From: JASHVB01 sp049522565
GTDB lineage: Bacteria; Pseudomonadota; Alphaproteobacteria; Acetobacterales; Acetobacteraceae
Direction of reading: 5' to 3'
DNA: 8,230 nucleotides
Assembly: GCA_049522565.1 (NCBI GenBank)
Contig: JBEKNT010000312.1
Coordinates: 1-8,230, forward strand
The notes beneath the pieces are model-generated. The model saw only the letters and a list, made by a program, of their open reading frames with translations. It was not told where the DNA came from and ran no database searches. Numbering within the stretch: position 1 is the stretch's first letter; every line of letters starts with the position of its first letter. Position numbers and translations under genes: made by a program. Positions 1 to 6,184 of the stretch are shown here, piece after piece.

Positions 1-165
1 CCGTCGCGGCGGCGGAATGCACTGCGCCTTTCCGCCCTGCGCACCTCCCAAGCATGCCGCCAAGGCTTGACCCCTGAACGCAGGTCTGTTGCTGTGATCG
101 CCAGGGGACCTTCACGCGGCGCCCGCTCGAACGAGGCGCTCGCGACATCGATGCGGGAGACCACA
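1..165. other. Upstream non-coding stretch with no assignable gene
   Basis: This stretch precedes the binding-protein gene. The reading frame from position 2 stays open to a TGA at 68-70, but it is too short and too low in complexity to be called the tail of a gene. The frame of the binding protein is open back to a TTG at 67. The residues this would add (Arg/Ser/Ala-rich) come before the Tat signal and look like translated leader. A TTGACC at 67-72 resembles a -35 box, but no acceptable -10 lies at the right distance. I see no firm promoter. Confidence 0.4.
155..159 (+). promoter_or_regulatory. Shine-Dalgarno site setting the binding-protein start
   Basis: GGGAG lies six bases before the ATG at 166. 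The other in-frame starts (TTG 67, ATG 151) have no comparable purine-rich site. Starting at 166 also places the twin-arginine motif at residues 19-26, a normal distance from the N-terminus. Confidence 0.65.
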
Positions 166-1962
166 ATGGGCAAGCGCGACCTTCAGGGTATGATCGCTGG
201 CGTCAGGCACGGCCGGCTGTCGCGGCGCGGCTTTATCCGGCGCATGGCGGCCTTGGGCCTGACCGCGCCGATGGCGACGCAATTGCTCGCCATGGGCGGC
301 GTGGCGATGGCGCAGCCGAACGCCGACTACAAGCCGACCCAGCGCGGCGGCGGCGGCACGTTGAAGCTGCTGTGGTGGCAAGGGCCCACCCTGCTCAATC
401 CGCACTTCGCGGTCGGCACCAAGGACCAGGACGGCTCGTATCTGTTCTACGAACCGCTCGCCGTTTGGGACAACGATGGCAACCTGGTTGCCAAACTGGC
501 CGCCGCAATCCCCAGCCGCGAGAACGGCGGGCTGGCGGCGGACGGCATGTCGGTGGTGTGGAAGCTCAAGCCGGGCGTGCAGTGGCACGATGGCCAACCC
601 TTCACCGCCGACGATGTCGTGTTCAATTGGCAATACGCTGCCGACCCGGCGACCGCGGCAGTCACCAGCGGTGCCTACAAGGACCTGAAGGTCGAGAAGA
701 TCGACGACCACACGGTGCGCATCCTGTTCAACAAGCCGACGCCATTCTGGGCCGAGGCGTTCGTCGGCGCCTACGGGATGATCATCCCGAAGCACGTGTT
801 CGAGCCTTATATCGGCGCGAAGTCGCGCGAGGCGCCCGCCAACCTCGCACCGGTGGGGACCGGTGCGTACAAGTTCAAGGACTTCCGCCCGGGCGACCTG
901 GTCACCGGCGTGATCAACCCAAACTACCACGAGCCCAATCGGCCGTATTTCGACGCCGTCGAACTGAAGGGCGGCGGCGATGCCGTGTCGGCCGCGCGCG
1001 CCGTGCTGCAAACCGGTGAATACGACTTCGCCTGGAACCTCCAGGTCGAGGACGAGGTCCTGAAGCGGCTCGAGGATGGCGGCAAGGGGCGGGTGCAGCT
1101 CGTCGCCGGCGCCAACATCGAGCACATCCAGCTCAACAGCACCGATCCCACCAAGGAGGTGGACGGCGAGCGCTCCAGCATCACGACGACGCATCCGACG
1201 CTCGGCGATCCGGCGGTGCGCCAGGCGCTCGCGCTGCTGGTGGATCGCGGCTCGGTGCAGAAATACATCTACGGCCGCACCGCCCAGGCGACGGCGAATT
1301 ACGTCAATGGTCCGGCCCGCTTCGTGTCGAAGGACACGAGTTGGGAATTCAGTGTCGCCAAGGCGACCGAATTGCTCGACAAGGCCGGCTGGAAGCCGGG
1401 ACCGGACGGCATCCGCGCAAAGGACGGCAAGCAACTGAAATACGTGTTCCAGACCTCGATCAACCAGCCGCGGCAGAAGACGCAGGAGATCGTCAAGCAT
1501 GCCTGCCAGCAGGCCGGCATCGATATCGAGATCAAGGCCGTCGTCGCCTCGGTGTACTTCTCGTCCGATGTGGCCAATCCGGATACCTACACGAAATTCT
1601 ACAGCGATCTGCAGATGTACACGACCGGACCGGGGCGGCCCGATCCGGGGCGGTGGATGGAATCCTTCCTGTCATCCGAAGTCGCCAGCAAGGCCAACAA
1701 ATGGCAGGGGCGCAACATCACTCGCTGGCGCAACGCCGACTACGACCGGATTTTCCACGCATCGGAATCCGAACTCGATCCCATCAAGCGTGCCGCCATG
1801 CTGATCCAGCTCAACGACATGGTGGTGAAGGACATCGCGGTCATCCCACTGCTGTTCCGGATGGGAGTCACCGCCGCGGCGAAGAACCTGCACACGTCGA
1901 TGTCCGGCTGGGACAACGACCCGTCCGATTTGGCAAACTGGTACAAGGACACGAACGTCTAG
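166..1962 (+). CDS. Peptide-type ABC transporter substrate-binding protein (SBP family 5), Tat-exported
   Basis: This is the periplasmic solute-binding component of a Dpp/Opp-type importer. It captures the ligand and delivers it to the permease pair encoded downstream. From ATG 166 it is 598 residues, at the long end for the family. The N-terminus is a twin-arginine signal: SRRGFIRR at residues 19-26, a hydrophobic stretch at about 27-48, and a likely cleavage after AMA at 49, so it should be exported folded through Tat. The mature part is a family-5 binding protein. It has the start GGTLKLLWW, the WHDGQPFTADDVVF motif around residues 140-153, the VGTGAYKF segment in the middle and the DPAVRQAL motif that typically precedes the second lobe. 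It is the first gene of the transporter cluster and ends 176 bases before the DppB-like permease, with a palindromic repeat between. The ligand is unknown: members of this family bind di- and oligopeptides, but also nickel, sugars or opines. The Tat route fits alphaproteobacterial members of the family. Confidence 0.93.
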   Translation: MGKRDLQGMIAGVRHGRLSRRGFIRRMAALGLTAPMATQLLAMGGVAMAQPNADYKPTQRGGGGTLKLLWWQGPTLLNPHFAVGTKDQDGSYLFYEPLAVWDNDGNLVAKLAAAIPSRENGGLAADGMSVVWKLKPGVQWHDGQPFTADDVVFNWQYAADPATAAVTSGAYKDLKVEKIDDHTVRILFNKPTPFWAEAFVGAYGMIIPKHVFEPYIGAKSREAPANLAPVGTGAYKFKDFRPGDLVTGVINPNYHEPNRPYFDAVELKGGGDAVSAARAVLQTGEYDFAWNLQVEDEVLKRLEDGGKGRVQLVAGANIEHIQLNSTDPTKEVDGERSSITTTHPTLGDPAVRQALALLVDRGSVQKYIYGRTAQATANYVNGPARFVSKDTSWEFSVAKATELLDKAGWKPGPDGIRAKDGKQLKYVFQTSINQPRQKTQEIVKHACQQAGIDIEIKAVVASVYFSSDVANPDTYTKFYSDLQMYTTGPGRPDPGRWMESFLSSEVASKANKWQGRNITRWRNADYDRIFHASESELDPIKRAAMLIQLNDMVVKDIAVIPLLFRMGVTAAAKNLHTSMSGWDNDPSDLANWYKDTNV

Positions 1963-2000
1963 AACACGTCCATCGTGCGCGGAATCGACGAGCCCCCAGC

Positions 2001-2095
2001 CATTGCGAGGAGCGGAGCGACGAAGCAATTCCCTGCCTGGATACAAGCTGCTCGTCACGCTGGAGATTGCTGCGTCGCGCCGCTCCTAGCAATGA
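2001..2095. repeat. Long inverted-repeat (REP-like) intergenic element
   Basis: Two imperfect arms face each other. The left arm (2001-2030) begins CATTGCGAGGAGCGG and ends in GCAAT. The right arm (about 2066-2095) is its reverse complement with only a few mismatches, the right arm reading CATTGCTAGGAGCGG when inverted. About 35 bases separate them. From memory, elements starting CATTGCGAGGAGCG are abundant between genes in Bradyrhizobium/Rhodopseudomonas-like and related genomes, which makes this a dispersed repeat rather than a gene-specific site. As RNA it would fold into a long stem between the binding-protein and permease genes, where it could stabilise the upstream message or reduce read-through. 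It is open in the permease frame, where it translates to HCEERSDEAIP, a stretch I recall from over-extended gene calls. Confidence 0.85.
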
Positions 2096-2138
2096 TGAGC
2101 GACAGCCAGCGTTTCGAGTCATTCCGAAAGCCCTCTGG

Positions 2139-3101
2139 TTGTCCCGCGCGTACATAATCCGCCGCCTGCTGCTGGCGATCCCCAGCCTGCTGGCGATCAG
2201 CGTGGTGCTGTTCGGCGTGCTGGCGCTGGCGCCGGGCGATCCGTTCGGCGAGCTTGCCACCAACCCGAACGTGTCGCCCGCGGTACAGGCGGCGTTGCGC
2301 GCCAAGTTCGGCCTGGATGATCCGATCTGGCTGCGTTACGTCCACTGGCTGGTCGCCATGCTGCATGGCGACTGGGGTTTTTCCCTGGCCAGCCAGATGG
2401 ACGTAGAGAAGCTCATCATGCAGCGGCTGCCGGTCACCCTTGCCGTGCTCGGGTCGGCGCAGCTTCTGGCGATCCTGGTGGCGCTGCCGGTTGGGGTGCT
2501 GTCTGCCGCCCGCCCGTACTCGCTGTTCGACCAGGTCGCCAACACGCTGGCCTTTGTCGGGTTCTCGCTGCCGACCTTCTTTACCGGCCTGCTGCTGATC
2601 CTGCTGTTCAGCGTCCAGCTCAACTGGTTGCCGTTCGTGTTCCGCACCGACCTGCAAGCCACCGGCTGGGCCTGGTGGTGGGCGGAAATCCGCCAGAGCA
2701 TCATGCCGGTGATGGTGCTGGGCCTGTTCCAGGGCGCCTCGCTGGTGCGCTATGTGCGGTCCGCCATGCTGGACGTCATCAAGCTCGACTACGTGACAAC
2801 GGCGCGATCGAAGGGCATCGGCCCGCGCCGCGTGCTGATCCGGCACGTGGTGCGCAACGGACTGATCCCGGTGGTGACGCTGGTCGCGGTGCAACTGCCG
2901 ATCATTTTCGGCGGCGCCATCATCACCGAACAGATCTTCCGCGTTCCCGGCATCGGTTCGCTGCTGATCGCCGCGATCCTCGCCAACGACACGCCCGTCG
3001 TCATGGCCGTCACCTTCGTGTTCGCCTGCCTTGTCGTGCTGTTCAACCTGATCGCCGATCTGCTGTATGTCTGGCTCGATCCCCGCATCGCGTTCCGTTG
3101 A
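2139..3101 (+). CDS. ABC transporter permease, DppB/OppB-like
   Basis: This is the first inner-membrane permease of the importer and forms the channel with the DppC-like partner. From the TTG at 2139 it has 320 residues, the usual size for the family, and begins MSRAYIIRRLLLAIP, closely resembling the standard DppB N-terminus. An initial membrane helix spans about residues 10-31 and leads into the conserved LAPGDPF. A periplasmic region with the HGDWGFS segment follows, and then about five more helices. The EAA-type loop that docks with the ATPases is at about residues 217-247 (DYVTTARSKG, then HVVRNGLIPV). The protein ends in WLDPRI, typical of DppB. No ATG or GTG is available in frame near the expected start. 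A weak purine stretch, GAAAG at 2126-2130, precedes the TTG by eight bases. The frame is open further upstream, but only through the repeat element, so I reject a longer protein. The end overlaps the next gene by 35 bases, suggesting translational coupling. Confidence 0.92.
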   Translation: MSRAYIIRRLLLAIPSLLAISVVLFGVLALAPGDPFGELATNPNVSPAVQAALRAKFGLDDPIWLRYVHWLVAMLHGDWGFSLASQMDVEKLIMQRLPVTLAVLGSAQLLAILVALPVGVLSAARPYSLFDQVANTLAFVGFSLPTFFTGLLLILLFSVQLNWLPFVFRTDLQATGWAWWWAEIRQSIMPVMVLGLFQGASLVRYVRSAMLDVIKLDYVTTARSKGIGPRRVLIRHVVRNGLIPVVTLVAVQLPIIFGGAIITEQIFRVPGIGSLLIAAILANDTPVVMAVTFVFACLVVLFNLIADLLYVWLDPRIAFR

Positions 3102-4020
3102 GGCGGTGAGCCCGGCGGCTGAAGCGGCCCCGCGCGCCGCGGCGCCGCTGACGCCCACGCGCGAGGCGTGGCGGCGCTTCCGCAAGCACCGGCTCGCGGT
3201 GGTGAGCCTGGTGGTGCTTGGCCTGATGGTGTTCGCCATCGCTGCCGGCAGGCTGATCTGGCGCGTGCCGATCGACGCGATCGATTTCTCCGCCATGCTG
3301 CAAGGGCCGTCCTGGGCGCATCCGGCCGGCACCGACGATCTCGGCCAGGATCTGCTGGCGCGGCTGATCTATGGCGGCAAGATATCGCTGGCGGTCGGCG
3401 TGGCGGCGATGTTCGTTGCGGTATGCGTCGGTGTCGTGATCGGCGCGATGTCCGGCATGGCGAGCGGGCGGATCGACGCCGCGCTGATGTGGATCACCGA
3501 CATGTTTCTGTCGTTGCCGCAGCTCCCGCTGCTGCTGCTGGTGATCTACCTGTTTCGTCCCGCGCTGAAGAACCTGCTCGGGGCGCAGGGCGGCCTGTTC
3601 GTGCTGATCGTCGTGGTGATCGGCGGCCTGCGCTGGATGCCGCTGGCGCGACTGGTGCGCGCGCAATTCCTGTCATTGCGGGAGAAAGAGTTTGTCGAGG
3701 CGGCGCGCGCGCTGGGCGCCTCCCGCATGCGCCTGGTGGTGCGGCACATCATGCCCAATGCGCTTGGCCCGGTGATCGTCGCCGGTACCATCGAGGTGGC
3801 CAACGCCATCATTGCAGAATCGACGCTGTCGTTTTTGGGGCTCGGCTTCCCGCCCGACGTACCGAGCTGGGGGCGCATGCTGTTCGACGCCAAGGACAAT
3901 CTCGACGTCGCGCCGCACTGGGCGCTGTTTCCGGGGATGGCTATCTTCCTCGCCGTGCTGTCGATCAACTTCATCGGCGACGGGCTGCGCGATGCGCTCG
4001 ACCCGCGGCGAGTGGTGTAG
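3067..4020 (+). CDS. ABC transporter permease, DppC/OppC-like
   Basis: This is the second permease subunit, expected to pair with the DppB-like protein in the cytoplasmic membrane. It has 317 residues. An Ala/Pro-rich, polar cytoplasmic tail of about 30 residues leads into the OppC N-terminal motif (AWRRFRKHRLAVVSLVVLG) and the first membrane helix at about 42-62. The family motif HPAGTDDLGQDLLARLIYGG then appears, followed by further helices. The EAA loop is at about residues 208-236 (EFVEAARALGAS, then HIMPNALGPV). The LSFLGLGFPPDVPSWG segment and the end DGLRDALDPR are characteristic. The ATG at 3067 lies inside the end of the previous gene. A GTG at 3106, just after that gene's stop, is an alternative start that would remove 13 residues without touching the domain. 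The stop codon is directly followed by the GTG of the next reading frame. Confidence 0.93.
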   Translation: MSGSIPASRSVEAVSPAAEAAPRAAAPLTPTREAWRRFRKHRLAVVSLVVLGLMVFAIAAGRLIWRVPIDAIDFSAMLQGPSWAHPAGTDDLGQDLLARLIYGGKISLAVGVAAMFVAVCVGVVIGAMSGMASGRIDAALMWITDMFLSLPQLPLLLLVIYLFRPALKNLLGAQGGLFVLIVVVIGGLRWMPLARLVRAQFLSLREKEFVEAARALGASRMRLVVRHIMPNALGPVIVAGTIEVANAIIAESTLSFLGLGFPPDVPSWGRMLFDAKDNLDVAPHWALFPGMAIFLAVLSINFIGDGLRDALDPRRVV

Positions 4021-5133
4021 GTGATCAGGACAGCTCGCCCGCTTGCGGGAGAGGCCGGCGAGCAAAGCTCACCGGGCGAGGGTCTCGCCAACAGCACCGT
4101 GCCTTCGGCGGCACCCTCACCCTCGGCGACCAGCGCCTCGACCGCTCCCGCCGAAAGCGGGAGAGGTCTACCACTGCTGGAAATTCGCAACCTGAAAACC
4201 TGGTTCCGCACCGATGATGGTATGGTGCGGGCGGTGGATGGCGTCGATCTCTCGGTCGATCGCGGCGAGACGTTGGCCGTGGTCGGCGAGTCGGGCTGCG
4301 GCAAGACCGTGACGGCGCGCAGCGTGCTGAAGCTGATCGACATGCCGCCCGGCCGCTTCGAAGCCGGCGAGATCATCTGGCAAGGCCGCGACCTGATCCC
4401 CCTGCCGCCGGCGGCAATGGACCGCATCCGCGCCCGCGAAATCGCCATGGTGTTCCAGGAGCCGATGACCTCGCTCAACCCGGTCTATCCGGTGGGAGAG
4501 CAGATCGGCGAGTCGCTGCGGGCGCATCAGAAGCTGTCGCGCAATGCGGCGCTGGAAGCCGCGGTGGACATGCTGCGGCTGGTGCAGATTTCCAATCCGG
4601 AACGGCGCGTGCACGACTACCCGCACCAGTTCTCCGGCGGCATGCGTCAGCGCGTGATGATTGCCATGGCGCTGGTCTGCCGACCGCAACTGCTGATCGC
4701 CGACGAACCGACCACCGCACTGGACGTCACCATCCAGGCACAGATTCTCGATCTGCTGCTCGACATGAAGTCGCAATTCGGCATGTCGGTGATGCTGATC
4801 ACCCACGCGATGGGCGTGGTGGCGGAGAACGCGCAGCGGGTCGCGGTGATGTATGCCGGCAAGGTCGTCGAACAGGCGCCCGTGCAGGAGCTGTTCGCCC
4901 GTCCGCACCATCCCTACACGCAGGGACTGATCCGCTCGATCCCGCGCATGGATAAGCGGACGGCCGGACGCACCCGGCTGAGCCAGATTCCCGGCACGGT
5001 ACCCAGCCTGCTGAACCCGCCGCCGGGTTGCCGCTTCGCCGACCGTTGCGCATTCGTGCGCGATATCTGCCGCGGCGAACCGCCGCCGCTGCGCGAGATC
5101 GCCCCCGGTCACCAGTCGGCCTGCATCCTGTGA
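4021..5133 (+). CDS. ABC transporter ATP-binding protein, DppD/OppD-like, with a repeat-derived N-terminal extension
   Basis: This is one of two cytoplasmic ATPases powering the importer. With the GTG start at 4021 it has 370 residues. Walker A (GESGCGKT) is at 89-96, the Q-loop Gln at 145 in VFQEP, the signature FSGGM at 203-207, Walker B LLIADEP at 223-229, and the H-loop His at 261. The C-terminal oligopeptide region begins at HPYTQGLIRSIP and carries Cys-x5-Cys-x6-Cys plus a late Cys. Family members normally begin just before the PLLEIRNLKTWF segment, here residues 51-62. The first 50 or so residues are Ala/Ser/Pro/Gly-rich and encoded by a palindromic repeat, so they are probably not ancestral. 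In-frame start choices are GTG 4021, GTG 4099, or a non-standard CTG 4174 preceded at seven bases by GGGAGAGG. The last would give 319 residues, the usual length. The coding function is secure and the start is not. The stop overlaps the next gene by four bases. Confidence 0.9.
   Translation: MIRTARPLAGEAGEQSSPGEGLANSTVPSAAPSPSATSASTAPAESGRGLPLLEIRNLKTWFRTDDGMVRAVDGVDLSVDRGETLAVVGESGCGKTVTARSVLKLIDMPPGRFEAGEIIWQGRDLIPLPPAAMDRIRAREIAMVFQEPMTSLNPVYPVGEQIGESLRAHQKLSRNAALEAAVDMLRLVQISNPERRVHDYPHQFSGGMRQRVMIAMALVCRPQLLIADEPTTALDVTIQAQILDLLLDMKSQFGMSVMLITHAMGVVAENAQRVAVMYAGKVVEQAPVQELFARPHHPYTQGLIRSIPRMDKRTAGRTRLSQIPGTVPSLLNPPPGCRFADRCAFVRDICRGEPPPLREIAPGHQSACIL
4028..4166. repeat. GC-rich palindromic repeat at the permease/ATPase junction
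   Basis: Two copies of GCGGGAGAGG (4045-4054 and 4157-4166) are each the right-hand arm of a small palindrome: CCCGC-TT-GCGGG at 4038-4049, and CTCCCGC-cgaaa-GCGGGAG at 4145-4163, a perfect seven-pair stem. Between them lie GGGCGAGGG and ACCCTCACCCTC, roughly complementary. This pattern resembles the CTCCCGC/GCGGGAGAGG intergenic repeats common in GC-rich Alphaproteobacteria (from memory). It occupies what would normally be the spacer before the DppD-like gene, but it has no stop codon in that gene's frame. A related GCGGGAGGGG occurs at 7178-7187. Confidence 0.6.
4159..4166 (+). promoter_or_regulatory. Possible ribosome binding site supplied by the repeat
   Basis: GGGAGAGG is the strongest Shine-Dalgarno-like sequence near the start of the DppD-like ATPase and belongs to the right arm of the repeat. 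The codon seven bases downstream is CTG (4174), exactly where family members begin. A CTG start is rare in bacteria, so this is a suggestion only. The same bases pair in the 4145-4163 stem, which would partly hide the site. Confidence 0.3.
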
Positions 5134-6107
5134 GCGATCAGCCCCCGTTGCTGTCGGTGCGTGCGCTGCGCAAGGACTTTCCCCTGAAAGGCGGCCTGTT
5201 CGGCCAGGACGCACCCGTGGTGCACGCGGTGGGCGGCGTCAGCTTCGACGTAGCCGCGGGCGAAACGCTGGGACTGGTCGGCGAGTCCGGCTGCGGCAAA
5301 TCGACCACCGGCCGCTGCATCCTGCGCCTGATCGAGCCGAGCGCGGGCGAGATCTGGTTTCAGGGCCGTGACGTGACGCATTTCGAAGGCGAGGCGTTGC
5401 GCGGTTTGCGCCGCGACATGCAGATCATTTTCCAGGATCCGTTCGCCTCGCTGAACCCGCGCCATACCGTGCGCGGCATCATCGGCGAGGCGCTGATCAT
5501 CCATCGGCTGGCCGGGAATCGCAGGGAACTCGAGGATCGGGTGGTGCAATTGCTCGAGACGGTGGGGCTGCAAGCGGACCACCTGCACCGCTTCCCACAC
5601 GAGTTCTCCGGCGGCCAACGCCAGCGCATCGGCATCGCCCGCGCGCTGGCGGTGCAGCCCAAGATGATCGTCTGCGACGAGCCGGTGTCGGCGCTGGACG
5701 TGTCGATTCAGGCGCAGGTGATCAACCTGCTGGAGGATTTGCAGGAGAAGCTGGGCCTGACCTATCTGTTCATCGCCCACGACCTTTCGGTCGTGGAACA
5801 TATCAGCGACCGCGTGGCGGTGATGTATCTCGGCCGCGTGGTGGAGATCGCGCCGGCCGATGTGTTGTACGACAATCCGCGCCATCCCTACACCGAGGCA
5901 CTGCTCTCAGCGGTGCCGATCCCCGATCCGCAGGTAAAACGCCGCCGCATCGTGCTGCAAGGCGAGGTGCCAAATCCGATCCGGCCGCCGTCAGGCTGCC
6001 ATTTCCACCCGCGCTGTCCGCTTGCCGAGGCTCGCTGTTCCCGCGAGGTGCCACAACTGCGGCAGAGCGCTGCGGGGCATTTTGTGGCGTGCCACGTGCG
6101 GGGGTGA
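5130..6107 (+). CDS. ABC transporter ATP-binding protein, DppF/OppF-like
   Basis: This is the second ATPase of the importer and should heterodimerise with the DppD-like protein. From GTG 5130 it has 325 residues, the normal length. Walker A GESGCGKST is at 51-59, the Q-loop Gln at 102 in IFQDPFASLNP, the signature FSGGQ at 159-163, Walker B IVCDEP at 180-185, the D-loop SALD at 187-190, and the H-loop His at 217 in IAHDLSVV. All key ATPase residues are present. The segment DFPLKGGLFG near the N-terminus is typical of DppF. The C-terminal oligopeptide-transporter region (HPYTEALLSAVP, then GCHFHPRCPLAEARC) carries Cys-x5-Cys-x6-Cys plus a late Cys, as in its partner. The GTG shares four bases (GTGA) with the stop of the previous gene, so translation is probably coupled; no good independent ribosome site is visible. 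This is the last gene of the transporter operon. Confidence 0.95.
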   Translation: MSDQPPLLSVRALRKDFPLKGGLFGQDAPVVHAVGGVSFDVAAGETLGLVGESGCGKSTTGRCILRLIEPSAGEIWFQGRDVTHFEGEALRGLRRDMQIIFQDPFASLNPRHTVRGIIGEALIIHRLAGNRRELEDRVVQLLETVGLQADHLHRFPHEFSGGQRQRIGIARALAVQPKMIVCDEPVSALDVSIQAQVINLLEDLQEKLGLTYLFIAHDLSVVEHISDRVAVMYLGRVVEIAPADVLYDNPRHPYTEALLSAVPIPDPQVKRRRIVLQGEVPNPIRPPSGCHFHPRCPLAEARCSREVPQLRQSAAGHFVACHVRG

Positions 6108-6128
6108 AAGCCTGGCTGGCACCCCCTT
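6100..6128 (+). terminator. Hairpin at the end of the transporter operon, possible terminator
   Basis: GGGGGTG (6100-6106) and CACCCCC (6120-6126) are perfect seven-pair arms around a 13-base loop. Within the loop an alternative GCC/GGC pairing is possible. The left arm covers the stop codon of the DppF-like gene. Only two T residues follow, so this is not a textbook intrinsic terminator. It may slow read-through into the heat-shock genes or protect the 3' end. Its right arm overlaps the -35 region of the downstream promoter. Confidence 0.4.
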
Positions 6129-6154
6129 GACGGGCGTCGTTCCACGACCCAACT
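6126..6154 (+). promoter_or_regulatory. Sigma-32 (RpoH)-like promoter of the Hsp20 operon
   Basis: CTTGAC at 6126-6131, preceded by a run of C, matches the CCCTTGAA -35 of heat-shock sigma factors. ACCCAACT at 6147-6154 resembles the -10 CCCCATNT, with about 14-15 bases between. A sigma-70 reading (TTGACG with CAACTC) is much poorer. Transcription would start near 6160, inside the CIRCE operator, as expected for a repressor site. The assignment rests on similarity to the E. coli consensus from memory, not on a scored model. Confidence 0.55.
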
Positions 6155-6157
6155 CGT

Positions 6158-6184
6158 TTGGCACTCGTGGTCAGGGAGTGCCAA
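6158..6184. promoter_or_regulatory. CIRCE operator (HrcA binding site)
   Basis: TTGGCACTC-N9-GAGTGCCAA is a perfect 9-bp inverted repeat with a spacer of exactly nine bases. The CIRCE consensus is TTAGCACTC-N9-GAGTGCTAA. Each arm differs at one position, and the two differences compensate, so full symmetry is kept. CIRCE is the binding site of the repressor HrcA, usually in front of groESL or dnaK operons. Here it lies four bases after a sigma-32-like -10 and about 90 bases before the first Hsp20 gene. No hrcA gene is in this window; it would act in trans. Confidence 0.9.

Noticed and set aside
67..98. Sigma-70 promoter for the transporter operon (TTGACC with a downstream -10)
   Set aside because: The only -10-like hexamer (TGTGAT, 93-98) lies 20 bases away, too far. 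At 16-18 bases nothing resembles TATAAT.
67..165. 33 extra N-terminal residues on the binding protein (TTG 67 start)
   Set aside because: No ribosome site, and they would push the twin-arginine motif past residue 50. ATG 166 has a good Shine-Dalgarno site.
112..1500. Long minus-strand ORF (462 codons) opposite the binding-protein gene
   Set aside because: Its product is an Arg/His/Leu-rich mixture with no domain, and the + strand encodes a clear family-5 binding protein. It is a shadow caused by high third-position GC.
1341..2138. N-terminal extension of the DppB-like permease
   Set aside because: The frame is open but runs antisense-like through the end of the binding-protein gene and the inverted repeat. 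The family N-terminus begins at the TTG at 2139.
2055..3332. Long minus-strand ORF (425 codons) opposite the permease genes
   Set aside because: Gln/Arg/His-rich, low-complexity translation with no recognisable domain, opposite two unmistakable permeases.
4790..4830. Loss of function in the DppD-like ATPase because the H-loop reads THAMG rather than THDLG
   Set aside because: The catalytic His is present. The following residue varies among active ABC ATPases, and all other motifs are intact.
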